From an uncultured Ruminococcus sp. (GTDB lineage: Bacteria > Bacillota > Clostridia > Oscillospirales > CAG-272), in NCBI GenBank assembly GCA_905202255.1, contig CAJKRH010000003.1, positions 1 through 64,000 on the forward strand: DNA of 64,000 nucleotides, in the 5' to 3' direction. Under the pieces are notes generated by a model, which was not told where the DNA came from, did not search any database, and was given only the letters and a program-made list of their open reading frames with translations. This document shows, piece after piece, positions 1-7,400 of this stretch; positions within the stretch are counted from its first letter, which is position 1; every line of letters starts with the position of its first letter. The position numbers were made by a program, and so were the translations under genes.

Positions 1-68
1 TCGGCGAGACCGCCGCTGAAACCAAGATTGCCCTTACCAAGCTGAAAGAGAGTGTTTCCGATGAATGA
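1..68 (+). CDS. C-terminal end of an upstream gene (partial)
   Basis: Only the last 21 codons are in the window, ending in KLKESVSDE and a TGA that overlaps the ATG of the next gene (ATGAATGA). The overlap implies translational coupling with the SpoIIE-type phosphatase and the hydrogenase that follow, so it is probably the preceding member of the same redox or signalling operon. Too little is visible to assign a family. Confidence 0.6.
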   Translation, partial: GETAAETKIALTKLKESVSDE

Positions 69-1233
69 TCTTTGTGCCGATATTGGCTATAAAAGCATCA
101 ACCATATAGGCGAGCAGCTTTGCGGAGACCATGTCGATATTCTTGAGCCGGATGACAATTCCTCTGTCATTGTGTTGGCAGACGGACTCGGAAGCGGCGT
201 CAAGGCGAGTATTCTTTCCACTCTGACAAGCAAAATCATCTCTACGATGGTGGCTGAGGGGCTTTCGCTTTCCGACTGTGTCGAAACAATCGCGCAGACG
301 CTCCCGATATGCTCCGTGAGAGGGGTCGCGTATTCCACCTTTACCATCATGAGGCTCGTAGAAAACCGCGATATGGAGCTGATACAATATGATAATCCTC
401 TCACTATTCTGCTTCGTGACGGCAAGAATTACGACTATCCCAAAACGGAAATGAGCATCGGCGGCAAGAAAATTTATCGTTCAGTCATCAAGCTTCAGGA
501 GGACGATATATTTATAGCCATGAGCGATGGTTGTCCTCATGCCGGAATAGGACTGGCATATAACTTCGGATGGAAGCGCGAGGATATAATCGAATTTATG
601 GAAGCGGCAGCGGCAGGCGGATATACCGCAAAAACACTGTCGACGATTCTCATAGACGAAGCAAACAAGCTTTACGGCGGTCGCCCTGGCGACGATGCGA
701 CAGCCTGTGTAATCAAGATACGCAAGCGCGTGCCGATGAATATTCTTTTCGGTCCGCCGAGAGACCGCGACGACTGCAACCGCATGATGGCGCTTTTCTT
801 TGCCAAGGAAGGCAAGCATATCGTCTGCGGCGGCACAACTTCGTCCATTGCCGCAAAGTATCTCGGCAAAAAAGTCGAAGCCGACATAAGTTTCGTGCGT
901 TCCGATATTCCCCCGATTGCGAAAATCGAAGGTGTCGATCTCGTTACAGAGGGTGTAATCACGGTAAACCGCGTCGTGGAATATGCCAAGGATGCGATAG
1001 GCGAAAATAAACTCTACGAAAAATGGAGCTATGGACACGACGGCGCATCGCTTATCTGCCGCATGCTCTTTGAGGAAGCGACGGATATAAACTTCTATGT
1101 CGGTCGCGCTGTAAATCCGGCGCATCAGAATCCGGATTTGCCGATAAACTTTAATATAAAAATGAATCTTGTGGAAGAGCTGTCCGCTTGTCTCAAGCAG
1201 ATGGGAAAGCATATAAAGGTCAGCTATTTCTGA
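61..1233 (+). CDS. SpoIIE-family serine/threonine phosphatase
   Basis: A 390-residue soluble protein. Residues 1-225 have PP2C/SpoIIE features: an early acidic pair, LADGLGSG, and later MSDGCPHAG and GGRPGDDATACV, matching the metal-binding Asp motifs of PPM phosphatases. The remaining 165 residues (from VPMNILFGPPR, with CGGTTSSIAAKYLG) form a second domain typical of phosphatases next to clostridial [FeFe] hydrogenases. The ATG at 61 is preferred over an in-frame GTG at 52 because GAAAGAG lies 8-9 bases upstream and it overlaps the previous stop. The hydrogenase starts 12 bases downstream, so the two are almost certainly cotranscribed. A role in dephosphorylating a partner regulator of hydrogenase activity or expression is inference from context. 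Confidence 0.85.
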   Translation: MNDLCADIGYKSINHIGEQLCGDHVDILEPDDNSSVIVLADGLGSGVKASILSTLTSKIISTMVAEGLSLSDCVETIAQTLPICSVRGVAYSTFTIMRLVENRDMELIQYDNPLTILLRDGKNYDYPKTEMSIGGKKIYRSVIKLQEDDIFIAMSDGCPHAGIGLAYNFGWKREDIIEFMEAAAAGGYTAKTLSTILIDEANKLYGGRPGDDATACVIKIRKRVPMNILFGPPRDRDDCNRMMALFFAKEGKHIVCGGTTSSIAAKYLGKKVEADISFVRSDIPPIAKIEGVDLVTEGVITVNRVVEYAKDAIGENKLYEKWSYGHDGASLICRMLFEEATDINFYVGRAVNPAHQNPDLPINFNIKMNLVEELSACLKQMGKHIKVSYF

Positions 1234-1245
1234 TAGGAGTTGCAT

Positions 1246-2667
1246 ATGAGAAAATTTGATACCAAGGTACAACACCTTAAATACAAAGTCCTGCGTGAAG
1301 TAGCAAAGCAGGCATGGGCAGATACCCTGCAGGATAATCTGCTTGATATCCCGACGATAATTGTGCCCGGCAAGGTTCCGACCATGCGTTGCTGTGTCTA
1401 TAAAGAGAGAGCGATACTGAACGAGCGCGTCAAACTCGCCATGGGCGGCAATAAGAAAAACCCGAATGTCATCGAGGTTATCGATATCGCCTGCGACGAA
1501 TGCCCGATGGGCGGCTATGAGGTTACAAACGCCTGCCGCGGCTGTCTTGCTCACCGCTGTGAGGATGTATGCCGCTTCGGCGCCATCTCGTTTGACGAAA
1601 ATCATGTCGCGCATATCGACAAGACAAAATGCAAGGAATGCGGTGCCTGCTCCAAGGTCTGCCCCTACAGCGCTATTCACAATTATCAGCGCCCCTGCGA
1701 AACAGCCTGCAAGGTCAAGGCTATCTACATGGGCGAGGACAAGCAGGCTTGCATCAATAACGATAAATGCATCTCCTGCGGCGCATGCGTATATACATGT
1801 CCGTTCGGTGCTATCAGCGATAAGTCTTTCATACTCAATGTTATAGATATGCTGAAAGGCAGCCATGGCAATCAGAACTACAAGATATATGCCATCGTGG
1901 CTCCCTCTATCTCCAGCCAGTTTAATTATGCCAAGCTCGGTCAGGTTATCACCGGACTGCGCAAGCTCGGCTTCCATACAGTTATTGAAGCAGCGCTCGG
2001 TGCCGATATGGTAGCACAGGCTGAGTCAAAAGAACTTGCCGAAAAGGGATTTCTGACAAGCTCCTGCTGCCCTGCCTTTGTCGATTATATAGAGAAAAGC
2101 TTTCCCGATCTGGCACAGTTTGTTTCACATAACCTCTCGCCTATGGCGACGATAGCGAAATATCTGAAAGAGCATGAAGAAAACTGCAAGACGGTGTTCA
2201 TCGGTCCCTGCACTGCAAAGAAAATGGAAGTTCAGAAAGAGAGCGTCAAGCCATATGTTGATGCTGTTCTTACATTTGAAGAGCTTCAGGCGCTCTTTGA
2301 CAGCAAAGAAATCGATATCACAACGCTTGAAGAGGGCGTGCTTGACAATGCTTCCTACTTCGGCAGAATCTTTGCCCGTTGCGGCGGACTTGCCGATGCT
2401 GTAGCCGAGGGCTTAAAAGAGCAGAATCTCGAATTTGTTTTGAAGCCCTGCTCCTGCGACGGAATCGAGCAATGCAAGATAGCGCTCCTGCAAAAGAAAG
2501 CAGGCAAACTGCAAGCCAACTTTATCGAGGGCATGGCGTGCGTCGGCGGATGTATCGGCGGCGCGGGATGTCTCACCCATGGCGAAAAGAATAAAGCCGA
2601 GGTGGATAAATACGGCAAAGAGGCTCTTGAAAAAACCATTAAGGATGCAATCTCTGTTCTGAAATAA
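1246..2667 (+). CDS. [FeFe] hydrogenase, group B-like, with 4Fe-4S domains
   Basis: A 473-residue cytoplasmic protein predicted to interconvert H2 with protons and electrons. Cysteine clusters at about residues 83-110, 129-139 and 170-185 (CKECGACSKVCP and CISCGACVYTCP) are ferredoxin-type 4Fe-4S sites. The H-cluster domain follows: TSSCCPAF at about 271-278, GPCTAKKME at about 320-328, and FIEGMACVGGC near the C-terminus. All four cluster cysteines and the lysine of the second motif are present. The first Met of the classical MPC motif is Gly here, and TSSCCPAF replaces TSCCPGW, which fits group B rather than bidirectional group A enzymes. The ATG at 1246 sits 5 bases after TAGGAGT; an upstream in-frame TTG at 1240 overlaps that ribosome binding site. 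A strong hairpin terminator follows the stop. Confidence 0.9.
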   Translation: MRKFDTKVQHLKYKVLREVAKQAWADTLQDNLLDIPTIIVPGKVPTMRCCVYKERAILNERVKLAMGGNKKNPNVIEVIDIACDECPMGGYEVTNACRGCLAHRCEDVCRFGAISFDENHVAHIDKTKCKECGACSKVCPYSAIHNYQRPCETACKVKAIYMGEDKQACINNDKCISCGACVYTCPFGAISDKSFILNVIDMLKGSHGNQNYKIYAIVAPSISSQFNYAKLGQVITGLRKLGFHTVIEAALGADMVAQAESKELAEKGFLTSSCCPAFVDYIEKSFPDLAQFVSHNLSPMATIAKYLKEHEENCKTVFIGPCTAKKMEVQKESVKPYVDAVLTFEELQALFDSKEIDITTLEEGVLDNASYFGRIFARCGGLADAVAEGLKEQNLEFVLKPCSCDGIEQCKIALLQKKAGKLQANFIEGMACVGGCIGGAGCLTHGEKNKAEVDKYGKEALEKTIKDAISVLK

Positions 2668-2687
2668 TCAGAAAAATCAAACTATAT

Positions 2688-2736
2688 GAAAATATCCCTG
2701 CATAAGGCGGCATGCCTTTATGCAGGGATATTTTAT
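2688..2736 (+). terminator. Rho-independent terminator after the hydrogenase
   Basis: Near-perfect inverted repeat, AATATCCCTGCATAAGGC against GCCTTTATGCAGGGATATT with one bulged T, followed by TTTTATTT. It lies between convergent genes and probably serves both, since A/T tracts flank each side. Confidence 0.85.
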
Positions 2737-2749
2737 TTGCCGTACTTTT

Positions 2750-3376
2750 TCAGTCCGCATTTTCCAGAGCCGCGATATCTCCCGACTGAATTGCCGCGAT
2801 ATTGCGTTTTATTTTTTCTTCGCCCCAGTTCCACCAGCAAATGGCTTCAAGTTTTTCTATCGTCGCATCGTCAAAACGCTTTCGTATCGGCTTTGCGGGC
2901 ACACCGCCGACGATGGTGTACGGCGGTACATCCTTTGTCACCACGGCGCGCGTGCCGATGATGGCTCCGTCACCTATCTTAACGCCCGACATAATCACCG
3001 CCTCATAGCCTATCCAGACATCGTTTCCGATGACAGTATCTCCCTTGTTGTCCCAAGCCATGCATATGTCCTTTTTATCAAGCTCCCATTCGTCAAAAAA
3101 TATGGGAAATGTATATGTGGAGAGCGACTTCATCGAATGATTTCCGCTTGTGAAAAGGAATTTCGCTCCGCAGGCTATCGAGCAGAACTTCCCTATCTTC
3201 AGCTTATCTCCGTTTATGGGATAATGATAAAGCACATTGTTCTTTTCAAAATCGCGCGGGTCATGGACGAAATCGTTGTATATGGTGTATTCGCCAACCT
3301 CGATATTCGGGTTTGTGATGACATCGCGCAGATATACTATCTGCCTGTCACCCGTGCGCGGATAAATCTTTTTCAT
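2750..3376 (-). CDS. Xenobiotic-type O-acetyltransferase (CatB/Vat-like)
   Basis: A 208-residue left-handed beta-helix acetyltransferase. Hexapeptide repeats are visible ([62 protein letters not shown]), and GNHSM at about 80 matches the loop carrying the catalytic His in CatB/Vat enzymes. These acetylate hydroxyls of streptogramin A, chloramphenicol or sugars; the true substrate cannot be told from sequence. Two in-frame ATGs exist, at 3382 and 3376. AAGGAG is 1 base from the first and 6 from the second, so 3376 is chosen. It is the last gene of a tetR/membrane-protein/acetyltransferase set. Confidence 0.8.
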   Translation of the reverse strand: MKKIYPRTGDRQIVYLRDVITNPNIEVGEYTIYNDFVHDPRDFEKNNVLYHYPINGDKLKIGKFCSIACGAKFLFTSGNHSMKSLSTYTFPIFFDEWELDKKDICMAWDNKGDTVIGNDVWIGYEAVIMSGVKIGDGAIIGTRAVVTKDVPPYTIVGGVPAKPIRKRFDDATIEKLEAICWWNWGEEKIKRNIAAIQSGDIAALENAD

Positions 3377-3404
3377 TTCCATTCTCCTTGTCGTAAATCA
3401 AAAA

Positions 3405-3866
3405 TCACCGAAACGACCGAACAGATACGGTTATATGCGCCGCGCCGAATATAACCATGATTATCGCTGCGGGAAAATTGTGCATCCATATCGCGGCGCA
3501 GAGGAAATACATCACGGGAAAAACGGCAAGCGGCATCGGCACGAAAAGAAACGCTTTTCCAAGGAGTGCCGTATCGCGCCCGCACGCAAAATAGCGAATC
3601 CACGCGATATAATAAAGCACAAGAAAAGCTATGGAAATATAAAACCATGCGCTTTTCAAATCAAGCGGTTTTTCGCCGACGAGAAATGTAAGCACGATAA
3701 GATATGCGATTCGGCTGACCCCCTCAACAGTCTCAAGCCACCGCGCCGAACTTTTAGCCGACGCCGCTTCACCTGCGGGCGAAAAAATCGCATAGGCGAT
3801 ATTGATGAGTATGGGGAGAGCAAAAATCACAAGCCCCACCCATGAAAAAGACAGCTTCAGATTCAT
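3405..3866 (-). CDS. Small multi-pass membrane protein
   Basis: A 153-residue hydrophobic protein with four or five predicted membrane spans (about residues 8-27, 50-66, 72-92, 106-124 and 128-147). No family is recognised. Its ATG overlaps the stop of the upstream TetR regulator by four bases (ATGA), and the acetyltransferase starts 28 bases downstream. It is therefore probably under that regulator and may be an efflux or membrane-protection component; this function is inferred from context only. Confidence 0.7.
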   Translation of the reverse strand: MNLKLSFSWVGLVIFALPILINIAYAIFSPAGEAASAKSSARWLETVEGVSRIAYLIVLTFLVGEKPLDLKSAWFYISIAFLVLYYIAWIRYFACGRDTALLGKAFLFVPMPLAVFPVMYFLCAAIWMHNFPAAIIMVIFGAAHITVSVRSFR

Positions 3867-4468
3867 AGTGTAAGCTCTGCTTTCATGGCAAATTCCGGAG
3901 ATTTTGGCGGCTTGCCGTAAAGCGAACTTAGCGCACGGAACTCGCGCCGAAACGCTTCGCGAAGCTCATTGTCCGTAAGATCAAGATGACCGATATTGGC
4001 AAGAATCGCCAAGCCGTAAGAATAATACAGCATATCGCGATGGAATTTTTCCGCGGTTTCCCTGTCGTATCCGAAATCCTCGACTATCACATCGATTATA
4101 TCATCGTAGAGCATATCGCTCTTATAATGGCTCGTCTGCCCGCCGTCGATATAAAGCCAGCGGAAAAGCTGCTTTTCCTCCGCCGCAAATCTGACAAAGC
4201 CCATACCGTAACTGCTGTATCTTGTGTCGATTCCCACGCAGGCGCGCAGAGAATCGCGCACGCGCGTTTTGTGCATTTCCGTGGCGCGGTCGGTCAGCGC
4301 CTGCTTCAACTCCGACATATTGCGAAAAGAAAAATAGATAGGCTGAGTGGAACAGCCGAGCTTCTGCGCCACACTTCTCGCATTTACAGCGGAAAATCCC
4401 CCCTCGCGCAAAACCTCCACAGCCGCATCTATAATATCCTCTCTCGATACCTTTTTTATTGCCGGCAT
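3863..4468 (-). CDS. TetR/AcrR-family transcriptional regulator
   Basis: A 201-residue regulator. Residues 8-55 form the TetR helix-turn-helix (REDIIDAAVEVLREGGFSAVNARSVAQKLGCSTQPIYFSFRNMSELKQAL, shown here by its ends: REDII to ELKQAL). The C-terminal ligand domain is helical, resembling the WHG/TetR_C_33 group. It is first in a three-gene operon with a membrane protein and an O-acetyltransferase. A consensus promoter (4515-4543) and TAACA/TGTTA inverted repeats (4483-4507) directly upstream suggest autorepression released by a small ligand. Confidence 0.85.
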   Translation of the reverse strand: MPAIKKVSREDIIDAAVEVLREGGFSAVNARSVAQKLGCSTQPIYFSFRNMSELKQALTDRATEMHKTRVRDSLRACVGIDTRYSSYGMGFVRFAAEEKQLFRWLYIDGGQTSHYKSDMLYDDIIDVIVEDFGYDRETAEKFHRDMLYYSYGLAILANIGHLDLTDNELREAFRREFRALSSLYGKPPKSPEFAMKAELTL

Positions 4469-4482
4469 GACTTTTCCTCCTA

Positions 4483-4507
4483 TAATAACATTTTGTTATG
4501 CATAACA
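4483..4507. promoter_or_regulatory. Probable TetR operator
   Basis: Contains the perfect 14-bp palindrome TGTTATGCATAACA (4494-4507), preceded by a further TAACA half-site so that TAACA-TTT-TGTTA overlaps it. It sits just downstream of the -10 box of the tetR promoter, around the expected transcription start, a classic autorepression position. Confidence 0.6.
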
Positions 4508-4514
4508 TAGCGTT

Positions 4515-4543
4515 ATTATACGCCAAATCGTACCGTTTGTCAA
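4515..4543 (-). promoter_or_regulatory. Promoter of the tetR operon
   Basis: On the minus strand TTGACA (4538-4543), 17-bp spacer, TATAAT (4515-4520): a perfect sigma-A-type consensus. Confidence 0.8.
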
Positions 4544-4565
4544 GAGCTCCGCTGAAAATCGCGCA

Positions 4566-4597
4566 AAAAAGTCGGGCGAATATCGCCCGACTTTCTT
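4566..4597 (-). terminator. Terminator downstream of asnA
   Basis: Perfect 11-bp stem (AAGTCGGGCGA with TCGCCCGACTT, loop ATA). Read on the minus strand it is followed by TTTTTTGCGC, so it ends the asnA transcript about 95 bases after the stop codon. Confidence 0.8.
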
Positions 4598-4689
4598 ATA
4601 TATCAATCAAACAGTGTTTCCTTGCTTCTGTTTTCGTTTGACTCTTATCAGCCGAAGGAACCTTTGCAGTAGTTGACAAATCTGAAAAA

Positions 4690-5697
4690 TCAAAGCAGGA
4701 TAATTCCGTTTTCGGCGCAGATTTTTCTCGTTTCATCATCCCAGAGCGAAACCTGAACCTCGCCTATATGCGCCTTACCGAGCAGGAGCATGGAGAGACG
4801 CGACTGACCTATGCCTCCGCCCATGGTAAGCGGGAGCTTGCCTGCCAGAAGCGCACTGTGGAAAGGAAGCTTTCTCCTGTCGTCCGCGCCTGCGGCACTT
4901 AGCTGCCTGTCCATTGCCTCGGGGTCTACGCGTATACCCATAGAAGAAATCTCAAAAGCACAGCCGAGAATATCATTCCAAAAGAGGATATCTCCGTTGA
5001 GCTTCCAGTCATCATAGTCGGGTGCTCTTCCGTCGTGCGGCTTGCCTGATCTCAGCTTGTCGCCTATCTGCATGATAAATGCCGTCTTATGCTTGCGAAG
5101 ATATTCGTTTTCCCTCTCCTTCGGTGTGAGGTCGGGGTACATATCCTCCAGCTCCTGAGTAGTGACAAAGCTGACGATACGCTCAAGCTCGACTGTTATC
5201 TGCGGATATCTTACCTTAAGCATATCAAGCGTGTCGCATATAGCCCCGACTATTCCCTTCACTGTATTTTTGAGATAAGTGACGGTCCTTGTTTCGGGTG
5301 TGATTATCTTCTCCCAGTCCCACTGGTCGGTATATATGGAATGAAGATTGTCCAGCTCCTCATCACGGCGGATTGCATTCATATCCGTATAGAGACCTTC
5401 ACCCTCATGGAAGCAGTAAACGCCAAGTGCCATGCGCTTCCATTTTGCGAGGGAATGAACTACCACGGCATCTTTTCCCGTATCCTTGATGTCAAAGCGC
5501 ACAGGGCGCTCAATGCCGTTCAGGTCATCGTTGAGTCCTGTCTCCGGATCTACGAAAAGCGGCGCGGAAACACGCTTCAAATTCAGAACATTACAAAGCC
5601 TCTCCTCAAAAATTCGTTTTAACATACCTATTGCCGTCTGCGTGTCATAAAGCCCGAGAGTCGCTTTATATCCCTTCGGCACGATAACCTTGCTCAT
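4690..5697 (-). CDS. asnA: Aspartate-ammonia ligase (asparagine synthetase A)
   Basis: A 335-residue cytoplasmic enzyme making asparagine from aspartate, ammonia and ATP, with a class II aminoacyl-tRNA-synthetase-like fold. Diagnostic stretches include VSAPLFVDPETGLNDDLNG, VVHSLAKWKRMAL, LYTDMNAIRRDE, HSIYTDQWDWEK and near the end GGGIGQSRLSMLLLGK and HIGEVQVSLW. Length matches the family (about 330). The start ATG has AAAGGAGG eight bases upstream. It is a single-gene unit with its own consensus promoter and terminator. Confidence 0.96.
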   Translation of the reverse strand: MSKVIVPKGYKATLGLYDTQTAIGMLKRIFEERLCNVLNLKRVSAPLFVDPETGLNDDLNGIERPVRFDIKDTGKDAVVVHSLAKWKRMALGVYCFHEGEGLYTDMNAIRRDEELDNLHSIYTDQWDWEKIITPETRTVTYLKNTVKGIVGAICDTLDMLKVRYPQITVELERIVSFVTTQELEDMYPDLTPKERENEYLRKHKTAFIMQIGDKLRSGKPHDGRAPDYDDWKLNGDILFWNDILGCAFEISSMGIRVDPEAMDRQLSAAGADDRRKLPFHSALLAGKLPLTMGGGIGQSRLSMLLLGKAHIGEVQVSLWDDETRKICAENGIILL

Positions 5698-5729
5698 ATG
5701 AAAGCCTCCTTTAATTTTTTTGATATGTC

Positions 5730-5758
5730 AGTATAAAACAATTTTCACCAAATGTCAA
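5730..5758 (-). promoter_or_regulatory. asnA promoter
   Basis: Minus strand TTGACA (5753-5758), 17-bp spacer, TATACT (5730-5735), about 33 bases before the asnA start. Confidence 0.75.
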
Positions 5759-5801
5759 TAGAATCCTGCCATTTTTTCTTTAAAAATATTTTCAAAACCA
5801 C

Positions 5802-5830
5802 TTTACAAAAATGTACTTCTATGTTAAAAT
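5802..5830 (+). promoter_or_regulatory. Promoter of the decarboxylase beta/gamma transcript
   Basis: TTTACA (5802-5807), 17-bp spacer, TAAAAT (5825-5830), placing the transcript start just before the structured leader at 5846. Confidence 0.6.
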
Positions 5831-5845
5831 ATTATCATCATTTCC

Positions 5846-5933
5846 CAAAAGGGAGTAGCGTGCGGGCTTGTCCCGTTGCATCGCCGTCATCACGGTGTTA
5901 CCACCCGACGATGCATTAAATCGCAAGACTTTC
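5846..5933 (+). ncRNA. Riboswitch-like leader, yybP-ykoY (Mn2+) type
   Basis: The segment has the order of elements I recall for yybP-ykoY aptamers: GGGAGTAGCG (5851-5860), a short GC hairpin (GCGGG/CCCGT), a long helix TGCATCG (5877-5883) with CGATGCA (5909-5915) enclosing a CCGTCA-containing internal loop, and a closing GCAAGACTTTC (5923-5933). The 3' edge ACTTTC is also the 5' arm of the terminator that follows, so ligand binding should oppose termination and turn the genes on. The downstream genes are sodium-pump subunits rather than the usual Mn2+ exporters, so ligand identity is open; a Na+-sensing class would be a sensible alternative. Confidence 0.65.
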
Positions 5934-5974
5934 GGGCTACTGTGTTTACAGCGGCTTTGAAAGTCTGTTTTTTT
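5926..5974 (+). terminator. Regulated terminator in the leader
   Basis: AGACTTTC (5926-5933) pairs with GAAAGTCT (5959-5966), with additional inner pairing (CTGT/ACAG), followed by G and seven Ts. It overlaps the 3' strand of the aptamer, the usual arrangement for transcriptional riboswitches. AGTAGC (5854-5859) could also pair with GCTACT (5936-5941), giving a third competing fold. Confidence 0.7.
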
Positions 5975-6002
5975 ATACTTTTTTGAAAGGAAGAAACATT
6001 TT

Positions 6003-7130
6003 ATGGGAATTTTATCTCAAATTCTTGAGCAGTTACAGGCGATATCCTATAAGCATATCATTATGTGGGCTATAGGCGCTCTGCTCATCTACCTCGCCAT
6101 CAAAAAGGATATGGAGCCTGCGCTCCTGCTCCCGATGGGCTTCGGCGCGATACTCGTAAACCTGCCGTTTTCCGGTGCGCTCACGCAAGGAACGGAAATC
6201 GGCGCACTCTCAAAACTTTTCGATATCGGCATCGGGGAGGAAAGCGGTGAGCTTTTCCCTCTGCTCCTCTTTATCGGCATCGGCGCGATGATTGATTTCG
6301 GTCCGCTCCTCTCAAATCCGAAGCTCCTGCTTTTCGGCGCGGCGGCGCAATTCGGCATCTTCTTCACGCTCAGCATGGCTCGCCTCTTCGGTTTCGAACT
6401 CAATGATGCCGCCTCTATCGCCATAATCGGCGCGGCAGACGGACCCACCTCCATAGTCGTGGCAAAGCTTCTCAAGTCACAATTTATCGGTGCCATCATG
6501 GTAGCGGCATATTCATATATGGCACTCGTGCCGATAATCCAGCCTCCTGTGATAAAGCTGATGACGACAAAAAAAGAGCGACTTATCCGCATGCCCTATG
6601 AAGCAAAGAATGTTTCCAAGCTCACAAGAATACTTTTCCCGATTATACTCACTATAATCGTCGGCATCATAGCGCCGAAGAGTGTTTCGCTCATAGGTTT
6701 CCTCATGTTCGGTAATCTGCTCCGTGAATGCGGCGTGCTCGATTCACTCTCGGAAACAGCGCAAAAGGTTCTTGCAAATCTCATCACGCTTCTGCTCGGC
6801 ATCACCATAGCAACACAGATGCAGGCAGATAAATTCATTAAGAAAGAGACCCTCCTGATTATCGCTCTCGGTCTCGTGGCGTTCATATTTGATACAGTCG
6901 GCGGTGTGCTTTTTGCAAAGCTTATCAACCTTTTCTCAAAGAAGAAGATAAACCCGATGATAGGTGCGGCAGGCATTTCGGCTTTCCCGATGTCGGCGCG
7001 CGTAATCCACAAGATGGGACTTGCGGAAGATCCGCAGAACTTCCTGCTCATGCATACAGTAGGCGTAAATGTTTCCGGTCAGATAGCTTCTGTTATAGCC
7101 GGCGGTCTTATCGTCGCTCTCGTTTCGTAA
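6003..7130 (+). CDS. Sodium ion-translocating decarboxylase, beta subunit (OadB/GcdB/MmdB family)
   Basis: A 375-residue membrane protein with about ten hydrophobic spans. It carries the family signatures: GAMIDFGPLL, the Asp motif GAADGPTSIVVAKLL (about 139-153), and NVSGQIASVIAGG near the C-terminus. The beta subunit carries out carboxybiotin decarboxylation coupled to Na+ export. It is followed 12 bases later by a small gamma-like subunit, but no carboxyltransferase alpha subunit or biotin carrier lies nearby, so those must be encoded elsewhere. Ribosome binding site GAAAGGAAG. Expression appears controlled by the leader riboswitch and terminator at 5846-5974. Confidence 0.92.
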   Translation: MGILSQILEQLQAISYKHIIMWAIGALLIYLAIKKDMEPALLLPMGFGAILVNLPFSGALTQGTEIGALSKLFDIGIGEESGELFPLLLFIGIGAMIDFGPLLSNPKLLLFGAAAQFGIFFTLSMARLFGFELNDAASIAIIGAADGPTSIVVAKLLKSQFIGAIMVAAYSYMALVPIIQPPVIKLMTTKKERLIRMPYEAKNVSKLTRILFPIILTIIVGIIAPKSVSLIGFLMFGNLLRECGVLDSLSETAQKVLANLITLLLGITIATQMQADKFIKKETLLIIALGLVAFIFDTVGGVLFAKLINLFSKKKINPMIGAAGISAFPMSARVIHKMGLAEDPQNFLLMHTVGVNVSGQIASVIAGGLIVALVS

Positions 7131-7142
7131 GGAGGATTTCAT

Positions 7143-7286
7143 ATGTTTGATGTAAAAGCTTTTCTCGATAGCCTTCCCATCATGGGAGAAGGAATGCTCG
7201 GTATATTCGGCGTCTGCCTGATAATAATCGGGTGCGTCTATCTCATCGCCGCAATAAAGCCGAAAGATAAAAACAAAAAAGACTGA
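7143..7286 (+). CDS. Small OadG-like membrane subunit of the sodium pump
   Basis: A 47-residue ORF directly after the beta subunit, with AAGGAGG six bases before its ATG. It begins MFDVKAFLDSLPIMGEGMLG, has one membrane span (about residues 19-38) and ends in a Lys/Asp-rich tail. This is the topology of gamma subunits of oxaloacetate-type decarboxylases, which anchor and assemble the complex. It is shorter than the usual 80 or so residues. Assignment rests on size, topology and position. Confidence 0.7.
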   Translation: MFDVKAFLDSLPIMGEGMLGIFGVCLIIIGCVYLIAAIKPKDKNKKD

Positions 7287-7320
7287 GATAAAAATTCTCT
7301 GCCTTTCTGATTGCTGATAT

Positions 7321-7354
7321 AACAGAGCGCCGCGGAAATCCGCGGCGCTCTGTT
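7321..7354. terminator. Strong hairpin terminator between convergent genes
   Basis: Perfect 15-bp inverted repeat (AACAGAGCGCCGCGG with its complement, loop AAAT). T-runs are short on both sides but the stem is very GC-rich; it separates the decarboxylase operon from the convergent lipoprotein gene. Confidence 0.7.
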
Positions 7355-7400
7355 ATCTGTTTGATATTGACCATGCGAAATCGCAGCATCAATGCAAAAA

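Noticed and set aside
481..1977. A 498-codon open frame on the minus strand opposite the phosphatase and hydrogenase genes
   Set aside because: It lies antisense to two well-supported genes, has no family resemblance and no ribosome binding site; an artefact of codon bias.
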